Of a stretch of DNA of 64,000 nt, positions 1 through 14,200 are shown piece by piece. The notes below the pieces were generated by a model. The model was not told the DNA's origin. It saw nothing but the letters and a program-made list of their open reading frames with translations, and searched no databases. Every line of letters starts with the position of its first letter. Within the stretch, counting starts at the first letter, position 1. This DNA comes from Fomes fomentarius. Its lineage: Eukaryota; Basidiomycota; Agaricomycetes; Polyporales; Polyporaceae. Made by a program: the position numbers and the translations under genes. The stretch spans positions 1,984,001 to 2,048,000 of the forward strand of contig JABYQN010000011.1 of assembly GCA_022606135.1 (NCBI GenBank), read 5' to 3'.

Positions 1-3000
1 TCTCTGGAGGCGTCCTCCAAGGTCATCTCAGGGCCAACAAATGGGGACACATATCAATACGCATTCATCGGTGTCCTGTGATGGAAACGGCGGGAGGCAC
101 GGTGCACTTAAAGGGGCGATGCGATGCCCCAACGACGCTCTAGAGTCGACCAGGTATGCTATCTCTGTGAAACATCGTGAAGCCGCCAGTCACCGATACA
201 GGAATTTTCAGGCCTTCACGGGGGGGGGGGAGGGTGATTGGGTATCTCCATCGGATTGCATGTGACGCACGTCCACCTGTGTGTGACGCTTAGTGGTGCA
301 CCGGCGGTCTAGGTCAGAGGTCTCCAAAGCCCCAAGCCTGCGTTGTTCAGAATCCCACATGACACCTTCATGACACCGCCAACATTCAAGTTTCTGATGC
401 AGAGTGCTGCACACAGAAGGGAAGCTCTCAATTCCCGGGCTCTTCCCGACGAAGCTCTACCGAAGGAGAGAGAATGGGAAATTCAGTAAGACGATTCGGC
501 GTCCTGAGCGCGATGGTCGTATACAGGGAAATACCGTGACGTCTTACGGCACGGCGTGAATGAGGCTACATGAAATCAGAGCGATGCGCGGCCCGAGTTC
601 GGAACTAACCACCCGACCACCATTCCCCCTGATACATGAGCTCCTTGACGAGCGAACGGGAAGCCTTTTCTAGGCGAACCAAACGGCTGGCGGGACTCAA
701 TTAACCAGACTCGGGCGAGGTCGCAGGTAGTTCGACAGTAGAAGACCTCACGGAGGAAATTGGAGCGAGAATGAAGCAAGGGAAGCCTTCTGCTGAGTTC
801 CATTCCGTGTATTCCGCGGAAGCCCGTGTACAAATCGAGGTATGCACTTGAACGGCCTGTGAGAGCGAGAGAAAGAACGCACCGGCGAGTGGATTGATAC
901 GTCTAGATAGAACGATGCGTTCGGCCTCAATCTCAAAAAGGGCCATGCAGCCCTGCGGCCTGCTCGCGTCAGTCTTACCGGATGACAATGTGAAGCGGTA
1001 GAGAGATACGACCGATGTTGACTGAACCCTGCTACCCTGACACATGACAGTGCTCCAGTACCATCAGATAACTCACTAGTACAAGCGTCTGAAACGATGT
1101 TCTGGAAGCGAGCCCGTTGCAACCGTCAGCCTTGCCGCGCCGCCGGCTAACAGAGGAGGACCACCCGCGGCCAGAGACCTGTCTGTGTCATGGTCCACAT
1201 CGGCGCTTGAAGGTTAAGATGGTGGGCACTGCGTATGGACCCCTTTTGACAGATGAAAATATCTCGTATGCGGATTATGTATACAAGTCATAGGGTGTAG
1301 GCTTTGTGCCTCAGGATATCTTGGGCACATGCTCGTGGAAGGAGATGGCCTAAGAAGGTTGTCGCCAACAGAACACCACCTCTGCGATGGGCGCAGTAAT
1401 ACCGACGCAATCCCACGCCCCGCACCACAAAAATTCAGGCCGAAGGAGGTGGCTCAAAACGATCAGGAAATTTGCACAATCATGGATAGTTACGGATGCA
1501 GCTCGCCTTCTAATCATGCGGCGTCCTTCCAACAGAACGTAAATGGTCAGATGCACAGAGGAAAGCAGCTTCTCTTAGTTCTTAACATTAGATAGGTTGT
1601 CACGTTAGCAGATTGCCATTATTTCTGTCAGCAGAATCTCAATGGTACGAGTGACGGGGCGTGAAACTCGACTTAACTCGACTTAAGAGGCAAGTACAAT
1701 GGAACGGGGCCAATGCGGATGCGGTAGATTGCGAATGTGCCACGGTCATTAGTCAAGGCTTCGTGCATGCGCATTTCACCTGCGTATTGGCGGCCATCTT
1801 TGGTATCCAGCGCCCACCCCTAGTAGCGTAAAGAAACTCGGCGGTTGATTTTGTACCACTTTGAACAAATTAACATCTAACCGAAGTACATCAAGCGCCT
1901 ACGAAAGAATCAGTTGTTAAGCGCCCCAGGGCGCTTAACACTACACGACCATACCTCATGGATATGAGCTTCAACAATACAAGGCCTAAAGGTATTCAAT
2001 ATGGACACGCGTCAATTCCATGAAGACAGATCTCACTCTTTGACTGACGCAAAATGATGCGAAACTTGACATGGCTGTCCGGGGGATCTCAAGCTCCGCG
2101 CTATGACAACCTGGCTTGTAACAGAGGTGGATGCTTGGAGCGGACGTTGTATAATTCTCAGGCAATGCGCGATAAGAACGTGTTGCTGTTCGGCATTAGC
2201 AGACAAACCACTCATTCAATCGGCGTGCACATGGTCAGGGGATCGTCCTGTTCCATGACTGCGGGATTGCAAGATCGCGGGCGGTGGTTCGCCGCTTCTA
2301 ACCTTCAGAAAGAGCGGCACAGTTACGAGCGGAGCCTCAAACCGGACAAGCTTTCCACGGAGAGTGCTTCGAACTTCCGGCGCGGCACCGACCCCGCGTT
2401 AAGACTCCGCCGAGACTCCGTAGAATGACCTCCCTCTGGCTTCCTTGTTTGTGTGCGACTGGGCATCGTGGCATCGTTGCGGAGGTTAGGGGGGCTAGAT
2501 GAGACCGTCTATTACATCGGATTACCCCGGATGAGCTTCGCATGGTTCTCTTTCCGTCAGGTCCCTCATATAGCATTCTGGTGCATATGGTGCGGCTCAC
2601 TGGGTCAAGTGTACCCAGAGCCACTGCGTGTCGTATGACAAAAACTGTGAATATGGGCACAACTGATGGTCAGGAATAGACAGCATTTAATAGCAGTGCC
2701 ACTAACTAGATTATAGAGAAGGCCGTCATGTGTGATGCTTCGCAACCACAAGAAGACTGATACATCTACAAACAAGCCTTCGAAAAGGGATTTCAGTCCC
2801 ACCTCGTAGCGGAGTTGCAATGCGTAGACAGTATGTGCTTTTTGCGCTCTAGTACGCTAGAAGCAAGAAGAGCGGTTTTCAGATTAAACTCAGTGCATGA
2901 TCGTGCAAGAAGATACGGCATCCTCTAGAACACTCGGGCTAGACTGTGCCTGCCGTAGTGTTACTCGGCAGCAGGTGAAGAAGAGTACGGAGACTCCCCC

Positions 3001-6000
3001 GCTTGGCGTCTGAGAGGATGCTCGTGTAAGGAACGATGACCCATTGTAGCCTGTTGGCGGCGCGCGTTCCTGTCACCAGGAGCTCGGTGCCTTTCGCTGA
3101 GCGCCAGCAGGGGACGAGGCAAGTGGCAAGCACACAGACAAATGATTCTGCACAATCTGTTGGCCTGATATGTCAATCACCAAGCGTGTCTCGAGCAGTG
3201 TACAGCTTCAGTCAGAAGGAGAAGCACACGGCGGTGCACGCTTGAATATTACAGCATCCTCACCATCATGACCCATCCGTAATCCGCTTACAATGCAGGA
3301 AGCTGGAAGTCTTGCCGCGATGGCGCCTGGTATAGAGATCATCAGACGTGCCAGTCTTCCACCGGCGTATGAGGAACTTGAATGGACGCCGATGGATCTG
3401 CCAAGATTGACATTGACTTCATTTCGTGTGCCCTACACTGGTCGCATGGCAGAGTGCTACGCCTGACAGCATATTAGAAGATGTCAGTATTGATCTGACG
3501 CTCGCAGAGTGGATGGACTCTAAAGGCCTAGGTGGTCCGTGGGGAGGCGGCGTCTACATTCCCGGCGTCTACATTCCATTGCCTTCCCCGAATACTTCCA
3601 TAGCATCAACCTACTTTTCTGCCTCTGACGGGCCATCGTCTTCGCAACGTGATCAGATACAGTGCAAGTGACGTGAACGCTCCTCGTAATCAGATTCGAA
3701 ATGTACAGGACGACAGTCACCCAGATGCGCCATCCCGCCACATTGGTATGTTCCGTGATGCCATATCCGGAGAACCCACATTAACATAGCCACGCCGTCA
3801 GGTTAACGCCGTGAGATGTGGGTGCAAACGCCGACGAGACAACGTCGGGGATACGAACAAGATTGACTGCCGGGGATGCAATAATACCGATGTAAATGAT
3901 GCTCCAGTTCTGCCGCCGGTACGTGGGCATGGAACTACGGAGACGGCGGCCCTTCGAGAGGCGATTCGGAATGGAACACGTCCCCAATCAATATTGGGCA
4001 AAGGCCATGGGAATATGCTGCTGCAGATGAAGTGTGGAAAACGAATCTTCGCAAATTGAAGGTTCGAGCCTCGGATGTTTTCTCAGCCGTAAGCAGAACC
4101 GCTCACAGCAAAATGGCAAGGTTCATCGCTTGGACATCAACGCGAACCTTATTCTGCGAGCAAACAGTGAGACCCTGAGACGCTTGGGAGAGACTCCCAT
4201 CTGATGCCCGCAACCTGGGAGATTCATTCCCGCTTACGACTAGAACCCTGAGACTTGACGGACTCGCATTGTCGGCGATTCGACTGTTCAGAATTCGCCG
4301 TGCATCAACCTGTCCAAGCAGCTTGTCATGTCCAAGGATCACGATGGGAGGCTCTGTCTTCACAACAGACCATCGCTGTTACCTTCGCCGTACGACAGAC
4401 ACTGCGTAATTCCGAGATCGAGATAAAGTGCGAAGTCTAGGAACTGGGCACTTTGCATACGCATCCATCTGACGTTCATGGGGGCGTCAGGCATGACCTA
4501 TTGATATCGAGAGCGCCGCCATATGGCACGTAACACGATCCCAATGCTTGTGAGACACCCTGACAGGGTAGTCACTATAGTCATGAGATTTACATCTTGA
4601 TCACGGAGAAAGGACTCGCACGTGCGGTTCAGTGGCACCACCTAGCTCGCATACTCCGAGCGTCAGAGCAGTCCTGCCGCCTTCCAAGGAGGTGAGTTGC
4701 CACCATTCCCCAAGAACTGGGAAGTTCAGGTGGGAGGCCTCCGGAGAGCGTTGAAAGTACCGAGTAGCCGTGAATACCGGCTTTACTGCCCGCTAGTAAC
4801 CCTTCGAGAACGACGATGAACCGCACAGACGTCGCGCAGGCAGCTGCGTCGAATGTCCTGGTCCGTTCAATATCAGCAATCAACATGGAAGCCATGATAG
4901 CGATCCCACGCAGGTGGAGCATGACATCCGACGTACGTGAGCCAGGATAGTACCATCCCGGGCCACGTGGGTGTAAACGCACCATCGTTGGAGGTGTACG
5001 ACAGGACGGGGGCTACGCGTTCTCGCAGCTGTCACCTTCCATGTCTGGTGGCACCTTCCCCACGTTCGCAACAAACCGCAGATTGAGATGCCGCGTAGCA
5101 AGCCGACACGGTGCCTCCACGTACGTATACGCTCAGCTGAGGCAGCCAGCGCGGAGATACAGTGCAAGTGCATTGGCTGGGAAGGCCCGAGCCAAACCCG
5201 GCGATAGAGACCGGTGTGCGAGTGGCTCCATCTAACGAAGATCCCTTGAGACGATGTTGAACGGTGGTGTAACATCGGCTATGCGCCCTACAGAGGCCGA
5301 TTATGGCGGGTTTCAGCTCAGTCCAATATGAACCTGTCATCTACTGACCGCAACGACGGCTTCTCCGGTCAGACTTGCTGGCGAGCCGGTGTTTTGGGAG
5401 CTGGAATGCGCCCAGGGGTCATGCCGAACAAGATGGCCAATCCCGTCCAGGTCCTCAGCGGTATCTAGCACAGAAAGTGGGAGTTCAGAAAGCTCCCTTA
5501 CGCATAGGCTCGAGAGGGATAGCGTCAAATCTCACTTACTCTTCCGTCGTTCCCCTCCGTCCGCATTCTGCATAACGGACATCGCATACGGCATATGTGT
5601 CTTCGATGTTTCGTCAATCAAGCACCATGCTGTGTTGCGCCTCTCCTTCATCATGTATCTGGATGGATGTACGTACGAGGTCATCAGCGCGATCGCTGAG
5701 CAAACAAAGGTAAGTGGCTCGGGCGGGGGGAGACCGCCTACCATGATATCAATATTCAGGGCTGCGACAGGCCTGAGTTTGTTTCTGTGCATGCCATAAG
5801 GTCATCATGGCGTGCTTGGACTCCACGGAGCCTGGCTTGCTCAGGGACTCTCCTGATGCCTCTGGCTCTCTGCATCATCATAGTTCTCGTACCGATACCA
5901 CGGCTCAAGGAGCAGGGTGTTAGATAGCCAGCTCGCTATGGCACTATGGCACTACGCAGACACTGCGAGCTGTGATACATCACAAGCAAGACAGTTCGAT

Positions 6001-9000
6001 TGAACTGAGCCGCATCGTGAGCTCCTTACGGTTAGGTCTGCTCCGCGAGTGCCAAAGAAGCACTCCGCGAATAGGTCTCGAAAGTCCGACCTGCCACCGC
6101 GCTGACCACCCGATCAGCGAGGCTGACCACGTACCCGCGCGGAGTCGTCGGCAGCGCTCTGGCGGCCCACGGAGTGGCACGCCCGGACCACCCCTTTTGC
6201 CCCCTTTCCCCCCGCTCCACCCCACTCGTGAACGGCATGCGTAGTGGTATTCACTTACTGGGCCATCAAGGGTCATGCCGTTGTTCTCTACTCGTCCGCA
6301 CGTATGTGAGTGATCATCTCATCTTTCATCAGCTGCCTCGACACTCGTTCCATCCTGCGTGTCTAGCACAAGGCAACCGTCAGCGGCTCTGGGGTGACTT
6401 CGAAATTACTGAGCCACCAATACAGAACAAGAACAAAGAAGAATTGGTGCTCACCCCAGATGATAGACCTCGAAGGCACCGCGACAAGACAAGTGATTCT
6501 TCTCGTTTCCGTTTCCGTTTACGATGGTATGCATACACGAGACGTGATGCATATTGTCGTTCCAGGACGTCAAATACGATAGGAGCGTTCGAGAGAGTCG
6601 TTAACCAGTAGGATATCAGCCGACGTTGCTTCGAGTTTCCTAAAAGGGAGGCGCCGGCGTCAGCATGGACGACTTGACATGGCGGTCAAAGAAAGGCACA
6701 GCCATCTGCTCAGGGAATGAGGGGGAAGGCACAACTTCCGGCAAAGATCCACCCCGGAGTTTCAAAATCAACCCAAAAGAGAAGTCCATAACCGCAGACT
6801 TGGAAGTCGACATACAGCTCCAGTTCAGGGTCTGACGGTTAGCCAAAGTCAACTATGCAGGGAAGCCTCTGGAGAGCCGAGATTTCGCGCGTTCAAGCCG
6901 CCACACGGACTACAGCACCATCAGAGCCGAACGCGTGCTCGCACCACCGCACGGCGTCCGGCGCTCTGACCGAGTGGCACACCTCCTTCTACCCGTTGTC
7001 AATGGTGTCAATGGAAACGTTTGGAATGATCATGACCCAGGCCTATGCGAAGCCCGAGTCCGCGGGCATACAATAGTCACCGGGACCTCGACCATCCGGC
7101 GAGTCCTATCAAGCTACTAGGTTTCAGGCTGCCAAAAGACGGTCGAGGAGATCCTCGAGACTGTACACGAGAAACAGGGCCAAGCACCCCGCCGCGACTG
7201 GTGAGGATGACAGTCTCCGAACCCAGGTAATCCAGCGAGGAAGTCAATCCCAGCGTACTGAAGATATGATCAGATGTCCTGGACTTTCTACGACCAGCAG
7301 AGGTACACAGTGATGCTCTCGCGTCCCGTAAGCGGACCATGTCTCCTTCAATCCCAAGTAACAACATCCGTCGTGGCGGCTAGCCAAAAGAATGCTGTGG
7401 TCAGAGGACGACCTGATCGGGAGAAGAGCAGGCCGGGTGTCGATCCATTTGGAAAGTTGTGCCGGAGTAGACTCCCTCGCTACAGGTTCGCGAGTTGCCT
7501 AGTTCAGAAACGTTAGCGGACGCATCTGCACTTCCAATCCCGACGACAGAGAGAAAGAGAGGAAAGAACGACAGTCGCAGGACAGTGGCTTGCCGCTTCC
7601 ATAATCCTCATATGGTTACGTTGGCGTGGCAAATGAAGTCCCAATATCGAGCTGCTGCTGCTGCGCTCCATCAGAGAACTAGAGAACTCTAAGAAGCCGC
7701 AGGAGCGCAGGCACGTCAGCGGCCCCATGCCCATGTCCATACGCCACATATTGCACCCGCAGCTGTCTCAGCCCACGACCAAGCGCGCAGGCAATGAGGA
7801 GAGTAATCGATCCTGGATGCGAATGTAAAATCGGAGACAGAGTGACCGGAACTCGACGAAGAGCAGCGTGCGCTACGATACGGGCCAGGGGCCAGACACG
7901 ATGCCCCTTAGTCAGTGACGGTCCACATTCCCTTCTTCCGTTCAGGCCGCTGCGTGCTACCCCTATCATCACGGTGAGCACGCGCCCGGGTTTTGTGGAC
8001 GAGGAAACAGCACAGATGCTGGATCGTCGTCGGAGTGCCACTGTGCATTCACGGGCAACTCCATCGTCCGCGTCAACGCCGCGCTCAACGCACTCATAGC
8101 CAACCACACGCCCGCCCGTCCGTTCCCGCAGGTAGTTTCTGTTTCGAGCGAACCCGGAGAGGTCGCGCGTCAAGGAGGCAGCGTAACATGGAACCCCGAA
8201 GTCCGCAGACCCCCTTCTCCTCCCTCGCTCGAGTCACAGACGGCCCACGGGGCCATTCACAAACAAACGAGACTCGGCCAGACTCGGATCTGCCGGCGAT
8301 ACTAGGGACCAAGACCAAGGTGAGTGCGTCTGCGGAATCGGAGACGCGTGCGTGCGTAAATTGTGGCATGGATCGCCAGACTTGTGCTTCCGCTGCGCTT
8401 TTCTCTTATCTCCAGGCATGCTAACTGTCAATGTCCGTTCCCAGTGCATCGCGGAGTCGAAGAGCCTGAGTATTCGGAGCTTGCGCTCACTCGACGGACA
8501 AGGAGACACCTCCCCTAGAGATACCCACTTAGGGAAACGAGTAGTCGGGAACCTATCACATGCGTATTTTCGGGACCAAGCGCCTATGAAACGAAGTACA
8601 TTGATTGACAATGATCACGCACCGAGTTCCTGCCCCGCCGTGTGAAGCCCTGTCTGGCCTGCCCGCGCACTGGACTTAGGCATTCTGCGGACTCCGAAGC
8701 GGAGCGCAGGCTCTCGGGTCTAGATCTGGCGTAACCTGTGTATATGATTATGTCCTGCCTTGATAACACAAAAAAAGGCAAGTAGCGAAGTATGGAAGCA
8801 AGGCGTGTAAGAATCTAACCCAGATTCAGACAGTACTCGGACTCGGACGCAGCACGCAGCACACACATAGTGCTCATGCATGGCATGTACAAACCGGGAC
8901 TGAAGACGATCTGCCAGTGAAGACAGGCTGTGATCAGTCCCGGGGAACTGGCCTATCGGCGCATACGCAGTACCGTCCTAGACTCGAGCGCCAGCCTGCC

Positions 9001-10370
9001 CACTGCGCAGCCTTGGATTCAAGCAAGGATTCCGGCGCGCAGGCTCGAACTCCAGCCTCCAATCATAACTAGCGCACATGGCGATGGTCATGATATCGGA
9101 GCGTTTGACGAAATACCGAAAATAGGCTCGATGCGCCACCGAAGCAGTGCGGCTCAGACTCGGAGCTCGAGTATCGGTCTACCCACTCGAGCTCATACAG
9201 AACACATACACACACAGCTCAAAGAAAGCTGGTAGCCACTGAAGGGCTCGCTCGTACCTCGGCATCGTGCGCATATATCCAGCTTGCAGACAGTATACGG
9301 GGTGGTGCAGCTACTAGGTAGTCTACGATGGCCCATATGCAATGAACGCAGAGGCACAGACGGACACTGAAGCTTATACACACGCCTCGAGGAGCATATA
9401 TGCATAGAAATAGCACGCACCGTAAACTGATTAGTATCTCCATCATAACCCCGCTCACATCATGGCGTCTGATCCGGACACGTATAGCATCGCAGTCCGC
9501 ACTGAGCCACAGCACGTTTTGTTCGACGTTTGGATGGAGATATGTATGCCGATATTGGTGAACTGACGGACGGCGTGGATGCGCTGGTGGGGGATGTGGA
9601 TCGTCATGGCAAGAAGGAGAAAGAATCAGTCAAAGGAGTATCATTGTTGACAGACATACGTGTAACTGACACAGATCACGAATTGGATGGTCGGGGCGCA
9701 GTGTTGCACAACGATCCAGGCGCAGGGGGTAAGAGGCGGAGACAAGGCCTATTTTGTGCTGGTCCGGTGGTCCGACCTTCCTGTTCCGCTGGCCGCAACT
9801 GTGACTGTTCGCGGACATGTCCGGGCAGCGAATGCGCTACCGCAGCTTTCACTACGGTCGAGGAGTCGGAGCTACGAGTCTGCGTGACTATGCGACGTCA
9901 CAGTGCGTGTCCGACAAGGGCGGAGGGACGTGGCGGCGACAGGACATTCCACGAATTCTGCAGAAGAGATCGTGGCCGATAAGACATATGTACTTGCGCA
10001 GAAAACTGAGAGGATTGCTCGATATGGATAGAGACTGAGTGGTTGAGAAGACGCAGATGAGCGTCGGGAGCGGGGGAAGGGAGTCGGCGCCGGAGGGCTG
10101 TGAAATGCCTGATGGAGGAAAGCGTTGGGCGGCCAATGTCGCGCGAAAGTTGCCTATTGCGGAGGCGGGAGGAGGTCATGCGGGTCCTTGGGTGCAGAGA
10201 AGGCGTCGGTTAGGCACAGATGCTCTGCCTCATCCTGACTCGAGCTGAGTCCATGGCAGTCGGTGAGCATATGCGCAGGAGGCAACCACAAGCTATGAGA
10301 GTTGCCGCACAGGCGGGGAGGTGGCGATCCTCGTTGCTCTTCGCCACAGCCGACCCCGCGTCAGTTCAAC
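1..10370. other. gene-free block, 5' part of window
   Basis: I see no supportable gene here. All six frames are broken by stops every few dozen codons, the longest open frames (about 165 codons) resemble no family I know, and no chain of short exons joined by good splice sites emerges. No tRNA, rRNA, long tandem array or terminal inverted repeat was recognised. There is a G homopolymer near 220-231. CpG is not visibly depleted, so this does not look like strongly RIP-mutated DNA. It may be long-decayed intergenic or transposon sequence. Confidence 0.5.
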
Positions 10371-10377
10371 TTCCCGC

Positions 10378-10387
10378 CTCTATATAT
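10378..10387 (+). promoter_or_regulatory. TATA-like box upstream of first DUF6699 gene
   Basis: A CTATATATTC motif lies about 170 nt before the proposed ATG at 10550. It is followed by a long pyrimidine-rich CT tract typical of fungal core promoters and 5' leaders. Assigned by motif and position only. Confidence 0.4.
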
Positions 10388-10549
10388 TCACCTTCCCGTC
10401 GTCACAACCCCTTCACAACAACAGTCCCTCGTCCCCGCCGCGAACAACAACTCCTGCTCTTGCTCTAACCTGTCTACTACCACCACCACGGCGTACGCGT
10501 ACTATCCCCCTTCCGCTACCCTTGCTACTACCCCTTCGCGTTCTACACT

Positions 10550-11283
10550 ATGCCCGGCAAGCACGTCCATTTCCTCGACGTCCCTTCGACCCCCTCTCCC
10601 ACCTTTTCCACCTCCACACTCTCCTCGACTTCCTCGGGGCCCCAAACACCACCCAATCAGTGGCACTCGCACCTGCCATCGACTAAGTCAACCATCCGCT
10701 CGCCAAACCGCGCAGCCGGTGCACTCCCCGGGGTTCAAATCCACCCCGTCCTCGCGCGCACAATCGGTATGGGCCCTCCTCTAGACTGGGACCTCACCCA
10801 ACCCGCCGAGTCTGCGCGTCCTCAACTCCCCCACCTCCCTCGCATCCCCCGCGGCTCACCGACGCCCTCGTCGCCGAGCCCGCCACACAACCCGCTCTCC
10901 CCTCTCTCGCCATCATCTGTGATCATCTCCCCTGGACAATCACCGTCACCCCCACGCCCAACGCGTCCTGGTCCGCGCCGTACGTGACATTGGGCGACGT
11001 CCTGCACACCCTCTACCGCACGCTCCGTTTCGCCGCCACCGAGCCCGAGCTCAACTTCCTCGAGCTCTCCCTCCAGGACCGTGTTCGCGACGCGTACGTC
11101 CGACGCTACCGTCGCGTCGAACACTCGCGTGAGCGCGAGGCGGAGAAGGCGAAGGGCATCAAGCGCGTCGACTTCCTCCGCGACTACCGCTCCTTCCTCG
11201 GCCTCTCGTGCGTACCAGGCGGGCTGCCCGCCAAGGGTCTCGCGCCCGGCGCGGTGTGGGCCTTGCACGTCGCGAAGCCGTGA
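10550..11283 (+). CDS. DUF6699-domain protein, frame disrupted
   Basis: Member of an Agaricomycete-specific family of unknown function. The N-terminal part (10550 to about 10800) is Pro/Ser/Thr-rich and opens with a K-x-V-x-F motif like that of the paralogue at 34113. The C-terminal part is the DUF6699 core: a LPWTITV strand, then a YVTLGDVLHTLYRTLR helix and a final RVDFLRDY...FLGL segment ending with TGA at 11281. These two parts are in different frames. The switch falls between about 10800 and 10880, where the middle of the domain (ending EPATQPALPSL) also seems to pass briefly through the third frame. No GT-AG intron gives a clean join, so this is either a pseudogene with indels or a sequence error. 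Family assignment is confident, intactness is not. Confidence 0.7.
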
Positions 11284-14200
11284 GCGGTTAAGCGCGTGAG
11301 TTCCTCTCTCCATGTCTACGCCCATCAGTTACCCATACCCCCGCGGTTTTCGCATTCGTCGCCATCGCACATCCCCCATCGCCCCTCGCTGCGCGCGCGG
11401 CTTCCTTCTGTTGTTCTTCCCATGGACTCTTGAGCAGCACAGCATAATCACGCAAAATATCATCGGACTGCCTTTACCTCTGTACCCTACCTGTACCAAT
11501 ACCCGCGTTTTGATACCCCTCCTCCTTATTCCTTATTCCTCATTCCTCCCATCCTCTATTCTCTCCCGCCCGGCTCAGCTCAGTGGCCAGCCATCCTCGC
11601 ATCCAGCTTCCCTTCTCCCTCTCTACCATCTTCCCACCTATTCTCCTTTCTTGATGACAACCCCACGACCGCACGACCGCCAACGAAGAAAACCAAATCA
11701 CACACAGCATTGTACAAATTATTCATAAATCATCGTCCACTCTCATCCTATACAGTAGCAGCACTAGACATCATCTAACCATATGCATCCCAAATTTGTA
11801 CCACACACACCATCACCACTAGTTCCTACTCTTACTCGTTGTCGTTGTCGTTTCGTCCTCGCTCTCGGTTCCGCGCCTCGCATATTGCGATTACTCGCTC
11901 CCCGCTCTCCTCTCCCCGCTCTTCGCTTTCTAACCGTTTCCTTACCCTTTACGGCCCCTCAAGACTTGTTTTGTCCGCGGTAGCTAGACGACCAGTCCAT
12001 GATTGGAAATGACCATCGCATCATCATTAAGCTTTCACACTGACACCTGCCCCTGCGCCCGCCCCGCGAACTCATCAATAATACATCACCTCAATCTCCA
12101 GTCTCGACTCTGGGCGTGATACAGTAAACAGCGGGCGGAAATGACCTTGGGCGCGCGCCGTGCCCGCCAGACAGAAAGTTCAAACATGTTCAATTTGTAC
12201 TGCGCGCGCCCCGCCAGACAGCGCCTAATACGTAGGCGATCGTGAGGTCTATATATGGAAAGTATTTTTCCGGATCCGGAAAACTTCGTGTTGCCACCGC
12301 CACCGCCACCGAGCATTCGTTCCACACTCCACAGCTGGCAGATGCGTGAGACTCGGATAAGTACAGGTACGCAGATAGTGCTGGGCGCGAGCTCCACCTT
12401 CTCGGCATACGTATACTCGTGTATGAGTTGCTGACACACTTGAGGCCTGAGCTGGAGGATAGCCTATAGGAGGTATCATGATCACGGAGAACAAGAACAA
12501 GGGCCCGCGCGTGCGCACTGCGCACTGCACAGACGTCGACTAGTAGGGCAGACGCTGAGACGCGGTCTCGCTATGACGACGTGGTGCAGCACCGGTGCGC
12601 GACGCGCCCGGACGACGACGGCGGCCATAGCGGCTGCGAGTGCATATTATAATTACAAGGGTTGCGACACGACATGACGATACTTACATACACGCGTCGC
12701 TGGATACCGTCGAGGAATCGGGGGACGTCGCGGGAGAATATACATATCGGGTCCAACTTCCAAGGTACCTACTATGTACCAAGTAAATGCCGGCTGGTGC
12801 AAGGGACCCAAATGGCAGAGGGGGTGCCGCATCCGTCGAGGCGAGAGCTCCACTCCCGCGACCGTCCAGCGACACGGTGTCGCGTATGAGATACAATCAT
12901 ATCATACTTACATGACGCACGGCTGCGGCACATGGCCCACGCGCGAGATCGCCCAACGTTCAAACGTTCAAGCTTCCCAACTCCGCGCTGTACAGCACGC
13001 CCGACGGGATCTGTTTGTAGTGCGCGTACGAGAGGGCGGTACCGGTGCACCAGGCCCCATGCCAGACCATGGCCTCAGCTGTTCGCATGCGTGCCGCTGG
13101 CCGCCACGAGGAAGCGAAACGAGAGAGAGGATAGCTTCGTCATAGGACGCGTGCCTGTTCGTTGTGGATTGTGCCGATATAATACATGTGGCTGTTCGGC
13201 TTGATGCTGCCAGTGGGCGTCGCGCTCGCGATAATTGACCGGCGGCGATCGATAAAGTGGAGAACCCGAAGGAGGCTCAGGGAGGAACGTCATCCAGCGC
13301 AAGAGGCGGCAATAAGAACGCACAGTGGGCGGCGGCATGTTGGAAAATTAATGTCCGCGGCGACGATCCTGGGACGGTAGCGCGTGTACGTACGATTTAT
13401 GTGTATGTTGACTGTTATCCGAGCTGTGGTGAACGTGCCGAGATCCAGAACTACGAGTGTGTGCGCGCGCGTGCCGTGACGCGGTGTGGGCGTGAAGCTG
13501 CGCTGCGCAATTGAAGCCCGAAGCGTTGAACCGTTGGAGGGGGGGCCGAGGCACGTGTATAGAAAGATGAAGCTTCGTTCACAGAATGAACAGAACTGAC
13601 TGCGCTGAAGCTGCAGCGCGCTGCCAACATGACATTGAAGAGCCCGTCGCCGCTCCACGAGGTTCCTGAGTTGCGTGAAGGCGCGTGCGTATTTACGAGT
13701 TTCGACAGGTCTTCCCTCGGTCGACGGTCCTAGGCCAAGGTTCAGATATTGTTCTGGGTGCTTCGAGGAGCGCAGGGAGCATAATGCAGGGTCTGCGCGT
13801 TGCGCGGACGCAGTTGGGGGATGGTGGTGCTCGGACGTAACTATGCCGTGCAGGCTCGGTGCCCAAACGGCGTCAGGTACATGTTGCGGGTCATTGGGTT
13901 CTGCCGTAGCTACATGCTCGGTGCAATTTTGCGGGTTCCGGTATTGCTTCCGCCTCCGTTAAGGTTTGTGGCGGGCGTCGAGCGCATTTTCCCCGCATCC
14001 CGAAGCGGCGACGCGGGGACTCGGGGACGCGGGCCGAGTCTCCACATCAGCGGAGTGGAGCAATGGCAGAGTAAGTGAGTATAAGTAGCGGAACGGAAGA
14101 AGCACAATACACAATCTCCGACGTTCCGGAGGAACGTGTCAATCATGCATGATAGTGCTATACGTAAAACGTTAAAGGAGAACTCATGACCTTACTACTC

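Noticed and set aside
4030..4080. GGTTCGAGCCTCGG, resembling a tRNA T-loop
   Set aside because: No matching acceptor stem, D-loop or anticodon arm could be built upstream.
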